From Candidatus Latescibacterota bacterium (GTDB lineage Bacteria; Krumholzibacteriota; Krumholzibacteriia; LZORAL124-64-63): DNA of 64,000 nucleotides. The DNA lies in contig JAUSBL010000065.1 of NCBI GenBank assembly GCA_030658975.1, positions 1 through 64,000 of the forward strand. Direction: 5' to 3'. The notes beneath the pieces were generated by a model. The model saw nothing but the letters and a program-made list of their open reading frames with translations. It was not told where the DNA came from and did no database searches. Made by a program: the position numbers and the translations under genes. Positions 55,001-63,745 of this stretch are shown here, one piece after another (within the stretch, counting starts at the first letter, position 1; each line of letters begins with the position of its first letter).

Positions 55001-55347
55001 CGCACGCCGGCTCGGGCGGCGACGCCCTGCCCTACTACTTCAAGCGCTACGGCCTCGGCAAGGTCGTGGGCACCCGCACCTGGGGCGGCCTGATCGGCAT
55101 CAGCAGCCGGATCCCGCTGATGGACGGCGGCCTGGTGACCTTCCCCGAGTTCGGACTCTTCAACCTCGAGGGCGCGTGGGAGGTCGAGAACCACGGCGTC
55201 GATCCCGACATCGTGGTCGAGAACCTGCCCGAGGAGGTCAACCGCGGACGCGATCCGCAGCTCGAGCGGGCGGTGGCGGAAGTGATGGCGGCGATGAAAG
55301 AGCGGCGGGAGCTTCCGGCGGCGCCGGCGTTCCCACGCAATCGGTAG
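52072..55347 (+). CDS. Tricorn-like protease (exported)
   Basis: A 1091-residue protein with a signal peptide ([19 protein letters not shown]), so it acts in the periplasm or outside. The order of domains is that of tricorn: first a TolB-like beta-propeller ([27 protein letters not shown] and similar), then a second propeller-like part. A Lys/Asp-rich linker follows (near residues 548-585, [17 protein letters not shown]), then a PDZ-containing part. Last is an S41-type protease domain, [20 protein letters not shown] and [34 protein letters not shown], in which the Ser of GSGGD is the probable nucleophile. The ATG at 52072 has GAGGAG 5 bases upstream. The nested palindrome begins 4 bases past the stop. 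Confidence 0.92.
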   Translation: [1091 protein letters not shown]

Positions 55348-55351
55348 CGTC

Positions 55352-55498
55352 GCCCGGGATCGATCGACATCCTGCCGTCGGCGGACGCCCTCCGGTCACC
55401 TCGTGTGACCGGAGGGCTCGACGTTTCGGCACCTGCGCCCTCCTGGCGCAGGTACCTGCACGACGCCACCGTCGGCAGGATGTCGATCGACCCCGGGC
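55352..55498 (-). repeat. Nested palindrome / structured RNA candidate, copy 2
   Basis: Outer arms of 33 nt (55352-55384 and 55466-55498) pair at 30 positions. Inside are a perfect 13-bp hairpin (55387-55417, loop CTCGT) and a perfect 9-bp hairpin ACCTGCGCC/GGCGCAGGT (55431-55453, loop CTCCT). The 12-base palindrome GCAGGTACCTGC at 55449-55460 allows alternative pairing. On the minus strand the order is: closing arm with ACATCCTG, 9-bp hairpin with AGGAG loop, GCCGAAAC-containing linker, 13-bp hairpin with ACGAG loop, GT, closing arm. The last part repeats the layout of the element at 40465-40593. It begins 4 bases after the tricorn stop codon, so it may also end or protect that transcript. 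Confidence 0.7.
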
Positions 55499-55757
55499 GG
55501 CATCAGTCGTCCCAGGGGAAGGTGCGAAGAGTCCGGCGCTGCCGACCGGGCGGGGTGAATCGGGCCAGGGAGTGGTCAGATACCGGGCGGGGAGTCAAAG
55601 AACGGTCGGGGACTCGCGGGGCGCCCTATCAATAACCCATTAACTACCAATGAGTTGTATCGGACCCACCGGCTGGCGGTAAGGGTGGGGATGGCCGGGG
55701 ACTTGCTCTGGGGAATCCATCAGGATTCGCAGAGATGTCCCGTTCCCGGAGGCCGTC
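55499..55757. other. Leader region of the double GT2 glycosyltransferase gene
   Basis: About 260 bases without a gene after the nested palindrome. The part near 55625-55660 is AT-rich (TATCAATAACCCATTAAC) and is the likely promoter of the glycosyltransferase that starts at 55758. I see no further structure. Confidence 0.4.
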
Positions 55758-57782
55758 ATGACCGAGCCGTTCGCCAATCGCGTCTCGATCGTCATTCCCG
55801 TGTTCGACAAGCGCGCGTTGACCGCGGCCTGCCTCGACGCGCTGCACCGCCATACCCCGGCCGGCGTGGAGATCGTCGTGGTGGACAACGGGTCGACCGA
55901 CGGTTCCGCGGCCTGGCTGCGCAGCCTGCACGAACGCGGCGAGATCCGCGCTTTGCTGAACCCCCGGAACGTCGGCTTCGCCCGGGCCAGCAACCAGGGA
56001 GCGGCGGCCGCCCGCGGCGAGCTGCTGCTGTTCCTGAACAACGATACCGAGGTCACCGAGGGCTGGCTGGAACCCCTGGTCTGGACGCTCGACCACGATC
56101 CGTACGTCGGCGCGGCCGGCTCGAAGCTGCTCTTCCCGGACGGCACCGTGCAGCACGCGGGTGTCGCGCTGGTGCAGGGCGACACGCCCACCGGCCCGCT
56201 GCTGGGCGGACAGCACCTCGCCTACGGCAAGCCCGCCGACTCCCCCACCGCCGACAAGGCCATGATCGTGCGCTGCCTGACCGCGGCCTGCCTGCTGGTG
56301 CGCCGCGAGGCCTTCGAGGCCGCCGGCGGCTTCGACGAAGCCTACTGGAACGGCAACGAGGACGTCGACCTCTGCCTGAAGCTGGAGGAAGCCGGCTGGC
56401 GGCTGGTCTACCGGCCGGAGAGCGTGGTCGTGCACCACGAGTCGCAGAGCGGACCCGAACGCTTCTCGAAGCTGGACCAGAACATCGCGCTGCTGAACGA
56501 GCGCTGGCTGGGCCGGATCACACCCGACTATTACCGCGACCTCGACTGGAAGGCCGTGGCCGCGCCCGACTTCCGGCTGCGCCAGTACGCGCCGCCGCGC
56601 CTGCGCTTCGAGCGCGAGAACCGGCGCCCCGCGCACGAGCAGACCGCCTCGGTGATCGTGCTGTGCCACAACGCGCTCGAGTACACGCGCAAGTGCGCCG
56701 CGTCGCTGCTGGAGCATACCGACCCGCGGCACGAGATCATCTTCGTCGACAACGCCAGCACCGACGGCACCGGCGACTGGCTGCGCGAGCTGACTGCGCA
56801 CCAGGAGCGCTGCCACGCCATCTACAGCCAGGAGAACCTGGGCTACGCGGCCGGCAACAACCTGGGCCTGGCCCACGCCCGCGGCGACCACCTGGTGCTG
56901 CTCAACAGCGACGTCGTGGTGACCCCGGGCTGGCTCGAGCGGCTCATCGCCGCCGCGCAGCACCCCCAGGCCGGCGTCGTCGGCCCGGTCACCAACAGCA
57001 TCACCGGCCCCCAGAAACTGGCGGAGGTCGGCTACGACCAGGAGTCGCTGCGGGACCTGGATTTCTTCGCCGCCATGCACGGCGACTCCTGCCGCGGCCA
57101 GGACGTGCCGACGCTGTGGGTCGTCGGCTTCTGCATGCTGATCAAGCGCGACCTCCTGGCGCGCATCGGCGGCCTGGACGAGCGCTTCGGGCGGGGCAAC
57201 TTCGAAGACACCGACTTCTGCCTGCGCGCGTTCCTGGCCGGCTACCAGTGCCTGGTCGCCCGCGACTGCTTCGTGCACCACTTCGGCAGCCGCAGTTTCG
57301 TCGCCGCGAAGGTCGACTACCGCGCCTCCCTCGAGGAGAACTGGCGCGTGTTCAAGCAGAAGTGGCGCATCCCGCAGACGGTGGGCTACGAGCAGAAGTT
57401 CGACCTCGAGAGCATCGTCGTGGCGGGTTTCCACCCCGTGCTGCACTTCGAGCCGCTGCCGCGCGCCCGCGGCGTGGCGCAGATCGAGCCCACGGCCCAG
57501 GACCTCGCCCGCCGGCTGCGCGATGGCGAGTCGATGTTCCGCGACGGCCGCGCCGGCGACGCCGAGGCGGTCTTCCGGAACGTGCGGGAGTGGCGCGCCG
57601 ATGAACCCGCAGCCGCCAACGGCCTGGCCTGCGCCCTGTGGGAGCAGGGGCGGCCGGACGAGGCCGCCGCCGTGCTCGAGGCGACGCTGCGCCACGATCC
57701 GCAGAACGAGGACGCGCGCTGGAACCTCGCGGAGATCCGCAAGGCGACCGCGATGCCGGAGACGGAACCCGCCCTCAACTGA
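55758..57782 (+). CDS. Double GT2-domain glycosyltransferase with TPR tail
   Basis: A 674-residue soluble protein with two family-2 glycosyltransferase (GT-A) domains in tandem. The first begins VSIVIPVFDKRALTAACLDALHRHTP and has EIVVVDNGSTDGSAAWL, LLLFLNNDTEV and ACLLVRREAFEAAGGFDEAYWNGNEDVDL. The second begins ASVIVLCHNALEYTRKCAASLLEHT and has EIIFVDNASTDGTGDWL, LVLLNSDVVVTPGWLERL and GNFEDTDFCLRAFLAGY. The last 95 residues form two or three TPR units (AEAVFRNVREWRADEPAAANGLACALWEQG). Such proteins usually build surface polysaccharide or glycosylate proteins. The ATG at 55758 has GGAGG 5 bases upstream. Confidence 0.88.
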   Translation: MTEPFANRVSIVIPVFDKRALTAACLDALHRHTPAGVEIVVVDNGSTDGSAAWLRSLHERGEIRALLNPRNVGFARASNQGAAAARGELLLFLNNDTEVTEGWLEPLVWTLDHDPYVGAAGSKLLFPDGTVQHAGVALVQGDTPTGPLLGGQHLAYGKPADSPTADKAMIVRCLTAACLLVRREAFEAAGGFDEAYWNGNEDVDLCLKLEEAGWRLVYRPESVVVHHESQSGPERFSKLDQNIALLNERWLGRITPDYYRDLDWKAVAAPDFRLRQYAPPRLRFERENRRPAHEQTASVIVLCHNALEYTRKCAASLLEHTDPRHEIIFVDNASTDGTGDWLRELTAHQERCHAIYSQENLGYAAGNNLGLAHARGDHLVLLNSDVVVTPGWLERLIAAAQHPQAGVVGPVTNSITGPQKLAEVGYDQESLRDLDFFAAMHGDSCRGQDVPTLWVVGFCMLIKRDLLARIGGLDERFGRGNFEDTDFCLRAFLAGYQCLVARDCFVHHFGSRSFVAAKVDYRASLEENWRVFKQKWRIPQTVGYEQKFDLESIVVAGFHPVLHFEPLPRARGVAQIEPTAQDLARRLRDGESMFRDGRAGDAEAVFRNVREWRADEPAAANGLACALWEQGRPDEAAAVLEATLRHDPQNEDARWNLAEIRKATAMPETEPALN

Positions 57783-57802
57783 ACCGCGTGCATCGACGCG
57801 AC

Positions 57803-57830
57803 GAGGCCCCGGATATGAGTCCGGGGCCTC
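57803..57830. terminator. Bidirectional terminator-like hairpin
   Basis: GAGGCCCCGGA and TCCGGGGCCTC form a perfect 11-bp stem with a 6-base loop (TATGAG). It lies between the convergent glycosyltransferase and asnS genes. There is only ATT after it on the plus strand. Confidence 0.65.
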
Positions 57831-57855
57831 ATTGCATGGCGCGATGATCAGCAGT

Positions 57856-59256
<1,401 letters not shown>

Positions 59257-59342
59257 GTCGCTTCCTCGCGCTGGCAGTGGGAATTCGCGGCGAATGCTGG
59301 ACATGATGGACGATCGCGCCCCGCCGCGCAAGCCCTCCGGAG

Positions 59343-61490
59343 TCAGGCGAAGCCCAGCGCCCGGCCGCCCTGGTAGACGATCAGGGACGCCAGGTAGGCG
59401 GCGACGGTCAGGTAGCTCAGCATGAACAGGGTCCAGCCCCAGCTGGCGGTCTCGCGGCGGGTGACCGCCAGCGTGCTCATGCACTGCATGGCGATCATGA
59501 AGAAGACGATCAGGCTCACCCCGGTCAGCGGCGTCCAGACGGAGCGGCCGTCGGGCCGGCGGTCGCGCAGCATGGCCTCGCGCAGGGTGTCGTCGGCCGG
59601 ATCCCCCTCGCCGCCGACGCCGTAGACCACGCCCATGGTGCCCACGAAGACCTCGCGCGCGGCGAAGGCGCCGATCAGGCCGATGCCGATCTTCCAGTCG
59701 AAGCCCAGGGGCTCGATCACGGGCTCCAGCGCGCCGCCGATGCGCCCGGCGTAGCTGTGGCGCAGCTGCTCCGACTGGACCGCGGCCGTGTCGGCGCCCA
59801 CGGGGAGTTCCGCGCCGGGCTTCGGGTAGGTCAGCAGCACCCACAGCAAAACCGTCATGACCAGGATCACGGTGCCGGCGGTGGTCAGGAACGCCCGTGA
59901 GCGCTCCCAAACCACCATCAGGACGGTCTTGGGGTCGGGCATGCGGTAGGCCGGCAGCTCCAGCAGCAGCGGGCGCAGGCGCCCCTTGAAGACGGTGCGC
60001 CCCAGCAGGCCCACGGCCAGCAGGGCCAGCAGCGAACTCAGCACGTAGATCCCCAGCAGCACCAGCGTGCCGGTGCTCAGAAAACCGATCTTCTGCGCGG
60101 AGGGGAAGGTCAGCGCGATCACCAGGGTGTAGACCGGTAGGCGGGCCGAGCAGCTGATCAGGGGCACGGCCATGATCGTCAGGAAGCGGTCGCGGCGGTT
60201 GTCGATGGTGCGGGTGGCCATGATCGCGGGAATGGCGCAGGCGTAGCCGCTGAGCATCGGGACGAAGGCCTGACCGTGCAGGCCGAGCCTGCGCATGAGC
60301 CGGTCGATCAGGAAGGCCGCGCGCGCCAGGTACCCCGTGCCCTCGAGGATCGAGATGAACAGGAACAGGAACAGGATCTGCGGCAGGAACACCAGCACGC
60401 CGCCCACGCCGGCGATCACGCCGTCGACCAGCAGGTCCCGCAGGAATCCGGCCGGCAGCAGCCCGCGCAGCGCGCCGGCGAGGCCGCCGACGCCGTTCTC
60501 GATGAGGCCCATGAACGGCTCGGACCACGAGAACAGCGTCTGGAAGATCAGTCCCATGATCGTCACGAAGACCGCGGTGCCCCACAGGGGGTGGGTGAGC
60601 ACGGCGTCGATGCGTTCGGTCTGGTGGCTGCGGGGCGGATTGCGGGTGATCAGGCGCGGAGCCAGCAGGTCGATCTTCGCGTAGCGCGCCGCCACGGCCT
60701 CGCGCGCGAGATCGCGGCCCGCGGCCTCGAGACGCGTGCGCGTCGCCAGCGCGATCTCGCGCAGTCGCGGCCGGACCTCGAGCTCGCTGTGCGGGGTCAC
60801 GCTCATCAGCAGCCACAGCGCGAAGGCGCGGCGCGCCGACGGCGTGGGCAGGCTGAAGCGCACCTCCTCGCGGATCGCCGCGTCGAAGGCGTCGAGGTCG
60901 GCGGACAGCTCGGCGCAGGGTTCCCACAGCCAGTCCGGGGACGGGACCGGCCGCGCGCCGGTCAGCACGTCGTCGAGCGTCTCGCGCAGCAGTTCGAGCC
61001 CCTGGCGGCGGCGGGCGACCGTGCCCACGACCGGGATCCCGAACTCCTTGCGCAGCGCGTCGAAGTGCAGGTCGATGCCCTCGCCGCGCGCGGCGTCGAT
61101 CATGTTGACCACCGCGATGACCGGCAGCCCGAACTCCATCACCTGCATCAGCAAGAACAGGCTGCGCTCGAGCGCGACGGCGTCCAGCACGACCAGGACC
61201 GCGTCGGGGCGCGGCAGGCCCTTGCGTCCCAGCAGCGAGTTGATCGCCACTTCCTCGTCGGGGGAGCGCGCCGTCAGGCTGTAGGTGCCGGGCACGTCGA
61301 CCAGCGTGACGCGTCCGGCGCGGGGCAGTTCGGCCTCGGCGGTGCGCGACTCGACGGTGATGCCGGGATAGTTGCCGATCTTGGCGTGGGCGCCGGTCAG
61401 CGCGTTGAAGAGGGTCGTCTTGCCGCTGTTGGGGTTGCCGGCGACCGCGACGATCAGTTGCCGGCGGTCGGGTTCCGTGGCGGGGGCCAT
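59343..61490 (-). CDS. feoB: Ferrous iron transporter FeoB
   Basis: FeoB is the inner-membrane Fe(II) uptake protein with a cytoplasmic G domain. The 715-residue protein has G1 GNPNSGKT at residues 18-25, [17 protein letters not shown] as switch, G3 DVPGTYSL and G4 VVNMIDAA. A helical GDI-like segment follows, then the membrane domain with two Gate regions (for example [44 protein letters not shown]). The ATG at 61490 has GGAGG 5 bases upstream; the GTG at 61493 is too close. It follows feoA by 25 bases. Confidence 0.95.
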   Translation of the reverse strand: MAPATEPDRRQLIVAVAGNPNSGKTTLFNALTGAHAKIGNYPGITVESRTAEAELPRAGRVTLVDVPGTYSLTARSPDEEVAINSLLGRKGLPRPDAVLVVLDAVALERSLFLLMQVMEFGLPVIAVVNMIDAARGEGIDLHFDALRKEFGIPVVGTVARRRQGLELLRETLDDVLTGARPVPSPDWLWEPCAELSADLDAFDAAIREEVRFSLPTPSARRAFALWLLMSVTPHSELEVRPRLREIALATRTRLEAAGRDLAREAVAARYAKIDLLAPRLITRNPPRSHQTERIDAVLTHPLWGTAVFVTIMGLIFQTLFSWSEPFMGLIENGVGGLAGALRGLLPAGFLRDLLVDGVIAGVGGVLVFLPQILFLFLFISILEGTGYLARAAFLIDRLMRRLGLHGQAFVPMLSGYACAIPAIMATRTIDNRRDRFLTIMAVPLISCSARLPVYTLVIALTFPSAQKIGFLSTGTLVLLGIYVLSSLLALLAVGLLGRTVFKGRLRPLLLELPAYRMPDPKTVLMVVWERSRAFLTTAGTVILVMTVLLWVLLTYPKPGAELPVGADTAAVQSEQLRHSYAGRIGGALEPVIEPLGFDWKIGIGLIGAFAAREVFVGTMGVVYGVGGEGDPADDTLREAMLRDRRPDGRSVWTPLTGVSLIVFFMIAMQCMSTLAVTRRETASWGWTLFMLSYLTVAAYLASLIVYQGGRALGFA

Positions 61491-61515
61491 CACGTCCTCC
61501 GTCGGGCGCTCGGGA

Positions 61516-61761
61516 TCAGAGGGGACGGCAGCGGATCAGCGCCGCTTCCTGCTTGCGGATCGAGAGACGGTAGCCGCGGACCTTGATCTCGATGGGATCG
61601 CCCAGCGGAGCGTGACGGACCACCGACAGCTGGGTGCCGGGCGTGAGGCCCATCTCCATCAGACGGGTGCGCAGGCCGTTGCAGGGGTCGATGTCGAGGA
61701 GTTCGGCGGCCGATCCGGCTTGCACACGGTCGAGTGTCACGCGCTTTCCGATCGTTGGCAC
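61516..61761 (-). CDS. feoA: Ferrous iron transport protein FeoA
   Basis: FeoA is a small SH3-like cytoplasmic partner of FeoB. The 81-residue protein shows VTLDRVQAGSAAELLDID, GLRTRLMEMGLTPGTQLSVVRHAPLGDPIEIKVRGYRLSIRKQEAALI, the usual core of this family. The start is a GTG at 61761. Its upstream sequence is taken up by a 16-base palindrome that leaves no clear ribosome binding site. Translation and transcription may therefore be controlled at the same spot. It precedes feoB in the standard order. Confidence 0.92.
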   Translation of the reverse strand: MPTIGKRVTLDRVQAGSAAELLDIDPCNGLRTRLMEMGLTPGTQLSVVRHAPLGDPIEIKVRGYRLSIRKQEAALIRCRPL

Positions 61762-61764
61762 CTA

Positions 61765-61780
61765 TCTTGTTTCAACAAGA
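61765..61780. promoter_or_regulatory. Palindrome at the feoA start, candidate iron-regulator operator
   Basis: TCTTGTT and AACAAGA are perfect inverted copies separated by TC. The site ends 3 bases before the feoA GTG. The surrounding DNA (61762-61800) is AT-rich and looks promoter-like on the minus strand. It does not match the classic Fur or DtxR box well. Confidence 0.5.
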
Positions 61781-61813
61781 CTTATTGGTAGGCCAAAGAT
61801 ATGTGCGTAACAA

Positions 61814-63745
61814 CTAGGCGCAAGGATTATTTACCATCGGCGCCGCGTCGAGCAAGACCCGGAATCCCGCCCGATTCAGGCCTTCCAGGAGCCCTCGCCG
61901 CCAATCGTCGCCGGCTCCGCAACCGCCGGCCTGCCGGAAGCAGTCGGCGCGCACGGCCAGGGCCGGTTCCGCGGCGGAACCGCTCGCGGCCAGATCGGGC
62001 TGCGACACCAGGGGCATGACCACGGCGGCGAGCCAGCCTGCAGGCAGCGGGGCGTCGAGGTTGGCGATCACGAGGCAGGCGCCGCGCGCCATGGCTGCGG
62101 CCTGATCGATGGCGGCGGCGCGACCGGCGACCGCGGCGCCGGTCAACTGCAGGGCGGGTTGGGTCGCGAGCGCGCGCTCCAGGTAGCGACGCGCCGGCGC
62201 GCTCAGGCCGGCGTCGGCCACCACGTACTCGATCGCCGTCGGCAGTTGCTCGGCGCCGAGCGCGGCGAGGCCGCGCAGGATGGCCGGCAGATCGCCTGCG
62301 GCCGGCAGCAGCACCGAAACTTCGGGCGTGGGCGGCGGCGGCGGCGCGAGCGGCCTGGCCGCGATGCGTCCGCCCGCAGGCGCCGCGCCCGACCACAGGC
62401 CGAGGCGACGGGCGTCCTGTCCCAGCAGATCCCAGGCGCGCTGGGCGTCGGCGCGGTGGCGCCCGCTGCGGCAGGTCTGCGTCGTGCGTTGGCGGAAGGA
62501 GCTGAGCGGCTCGCGCAGCAGCACGAGGTCGCCCTTGCTCAGCAGATGGCACCACAGGGACATGTCGCCGTTGGTCAGGGCCCGCCGACCGCCGAAGGAC
62601 ATCAGGGCCGGCAGGGCGTCGGCGGCGTCCGCGCGGCGGAAGAGGCAGGTCGTGGGTTCGCCGATCAGGTTGCGGCGGCCGCCCAGCATCAGGGCGGCGA
62701 GGTCCGTGCCGCGGATCAGCACATCGGTCGCGGCCAGCGGCGCATTGAAGTCGTCGGGCAGGACGCGCCCCTCTTCGTCGATCAGGCGGCGGTACGAGGC
62801 GGCCAGGGTCGCCCCGCCGCTGCCGGCGAGCGCCGCGACCAGGCGCGCCACGCAGTCCGGCTCGAGCAGGTCGTCGTCGGCCAGGCACTTCACGTAGTCG
62901 CCGCGCGCCCGCTCGTAGAGGGCCTGCCAGTTGTCGATCTCGCCCAGGACCGACGGGTTGCGCACGTAACTCACGCGCGGGTCCACGGCGGCGTGCCGGA
63001 GGCAGGCGGCCTCGATCTCCCCGCCGGGACTGTCGTCCCCGACCAGGATCTCCAGGTGCGCGTGGGTCTGGCGGCGCGCCGACTGCAGGGCGGCCTCGAA
63101 CCAGCGCGGCTCGTAGGCGGCGATCAGCACGCTGACCAGCGGCGGCGTGTCCAACGAGAGCGGCGCCGGGGCGGGCCGGCGGAACTCCATCACCAGGTGG
63201 CGTCCGAGCCGCGTCTCCACGTTGCGGAAGAACGGCCAGCGGCTCTCCCCCGTCGCGCACACCTCCGGCGCGGCGAGACCCGCCAGCCGGGCCAGGCGCT
63301 TCAGCTCGACGGCGTCGACCACGTGCTGGTGGCCCCAGTCCCGCAGGCAGACGTTCAGCATCTCGCAGGGGTTGGCGAGCCAGTCGTAGCCGTAGTCCTT
63401 CAGGCCGCAACGCTCGTGCCAGTCGGGATCGGCGTAGCAGCGGACGATCTCGGCGAGGTCGGGGGTGGCGACGCGCACCACGCCGCCCGGCCGCAGCGCG
63501 CGGCGGCACTCCCGCAGGAAGGCCAGCAACTCGCCCTGCGTCAGGTGCTCGACGAAGTGCTCGCTGTGGATCCCGTCGACGGTGCCGTCGGCGAAGGGCA
63601 GGCCGCGGCGGACATCGAGCTTCAGGTCGGCGTCGCGGTCGAGGTCGAGGTTGACGAAGCCGGGCAGCGGCTGGTCGCCGCAGCCCACGTTCACGAGCAC
63701 GGCGTCGGCGGCCGGCGCTTCGGGACGGGTCTGGCGTTCCGTCAC
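61814..63745 (-). CDS. Methyltransferase fused to GT2 glycosyltransferase
   Basis: A 643-residue protein in three parts. The first 190 residues are a SAM-methyltransferase-like domain (VLVNVGCGDQPLPGFVNLDLDRD, HSEHFVEHLTQGELLAFLRECRRALRPGGVVRVATPD), the type often beside polysaccharide genes. Residues of about 200-460 form a GT2 domain (VSVLIAAYEPRWFEAALQSARRQTHAHLEILVGDDSPGG, VKCLADDDLLEPDCVARLVAAL). After an Ala/Pro-rich linker the last 160 residues look like a degenerate second GT2 domain (VSVLLPAAGDLPAILRGLAAL, YVVADAGLSAPARRYLERAL). The GTG at 63745 (VTERQTRPEAP) has GGGGGAA upstream and overlaps the aminotransferase stop (GTGA). The gene probably belongs to a surface-glycan cluster. Confidence 0.82.
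   Translation of the reverse strand: MTERQTRPEAPAADAVLVNVGCGDQPLPGFVNLDLDRDADLKLDVRRGLPFADGTVDGIHSEHFVEHLTQGELLAFLRECRRALRPGGVVRVATPDLAEIVRCYADPDWHERCGLKDYGYDWLANPCEMLNVCLRDWGHQHVVDAVELKRLARLAGLAAPEVCATGESRWPFFRNVETRLGRHLVMEFRRPAPAPLSLDTPPLVSVLIAAYEPRWFEAALQSARRQTHAHLEILVGDDSPGGEIEAACLRHAAVDPRVSYVRNPSVLGEIDNWQALYERARGDYVKCLADDDLLEPDCVARLVAALAGSGGATLAASYRRLIDEEGRVLPDDFNAPLAATDVLIRGTDLAALMLGGRRNLIGEPTTCLFRRADAADALPALMSFGGRRALTNGDMSLWCHLLSKGDLVLLREPLSSFRQRTTQTCRSGRHRADAQRAWDLLGQDARRLGLWSGAAPAGGRIAARPLAPPPPPTPEVSVLLPAAGDLPAILRGLAALGAEQLPTAIEYVVADAGLSAPARRYLERALATQPALQLTGAAVAGRAAAIDQAAAMARGACLVIANLDAPLPAGWLAAVVMPLVSQPDLAASGSAAEPALAVRADCFRQAGGCGAGDDWRRGLLEGLNRAGFRVLLDAAPMVNNPCA

Noticed and set aside
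48988-55194. Very long minus-strand ORF (2068 aa) in the track
   Set aside because: It lies opposite four well-supported genes, has low-complexity His/Arg/Gln/Val-rich translation and results from the GC-biased third codon position of the real genes.
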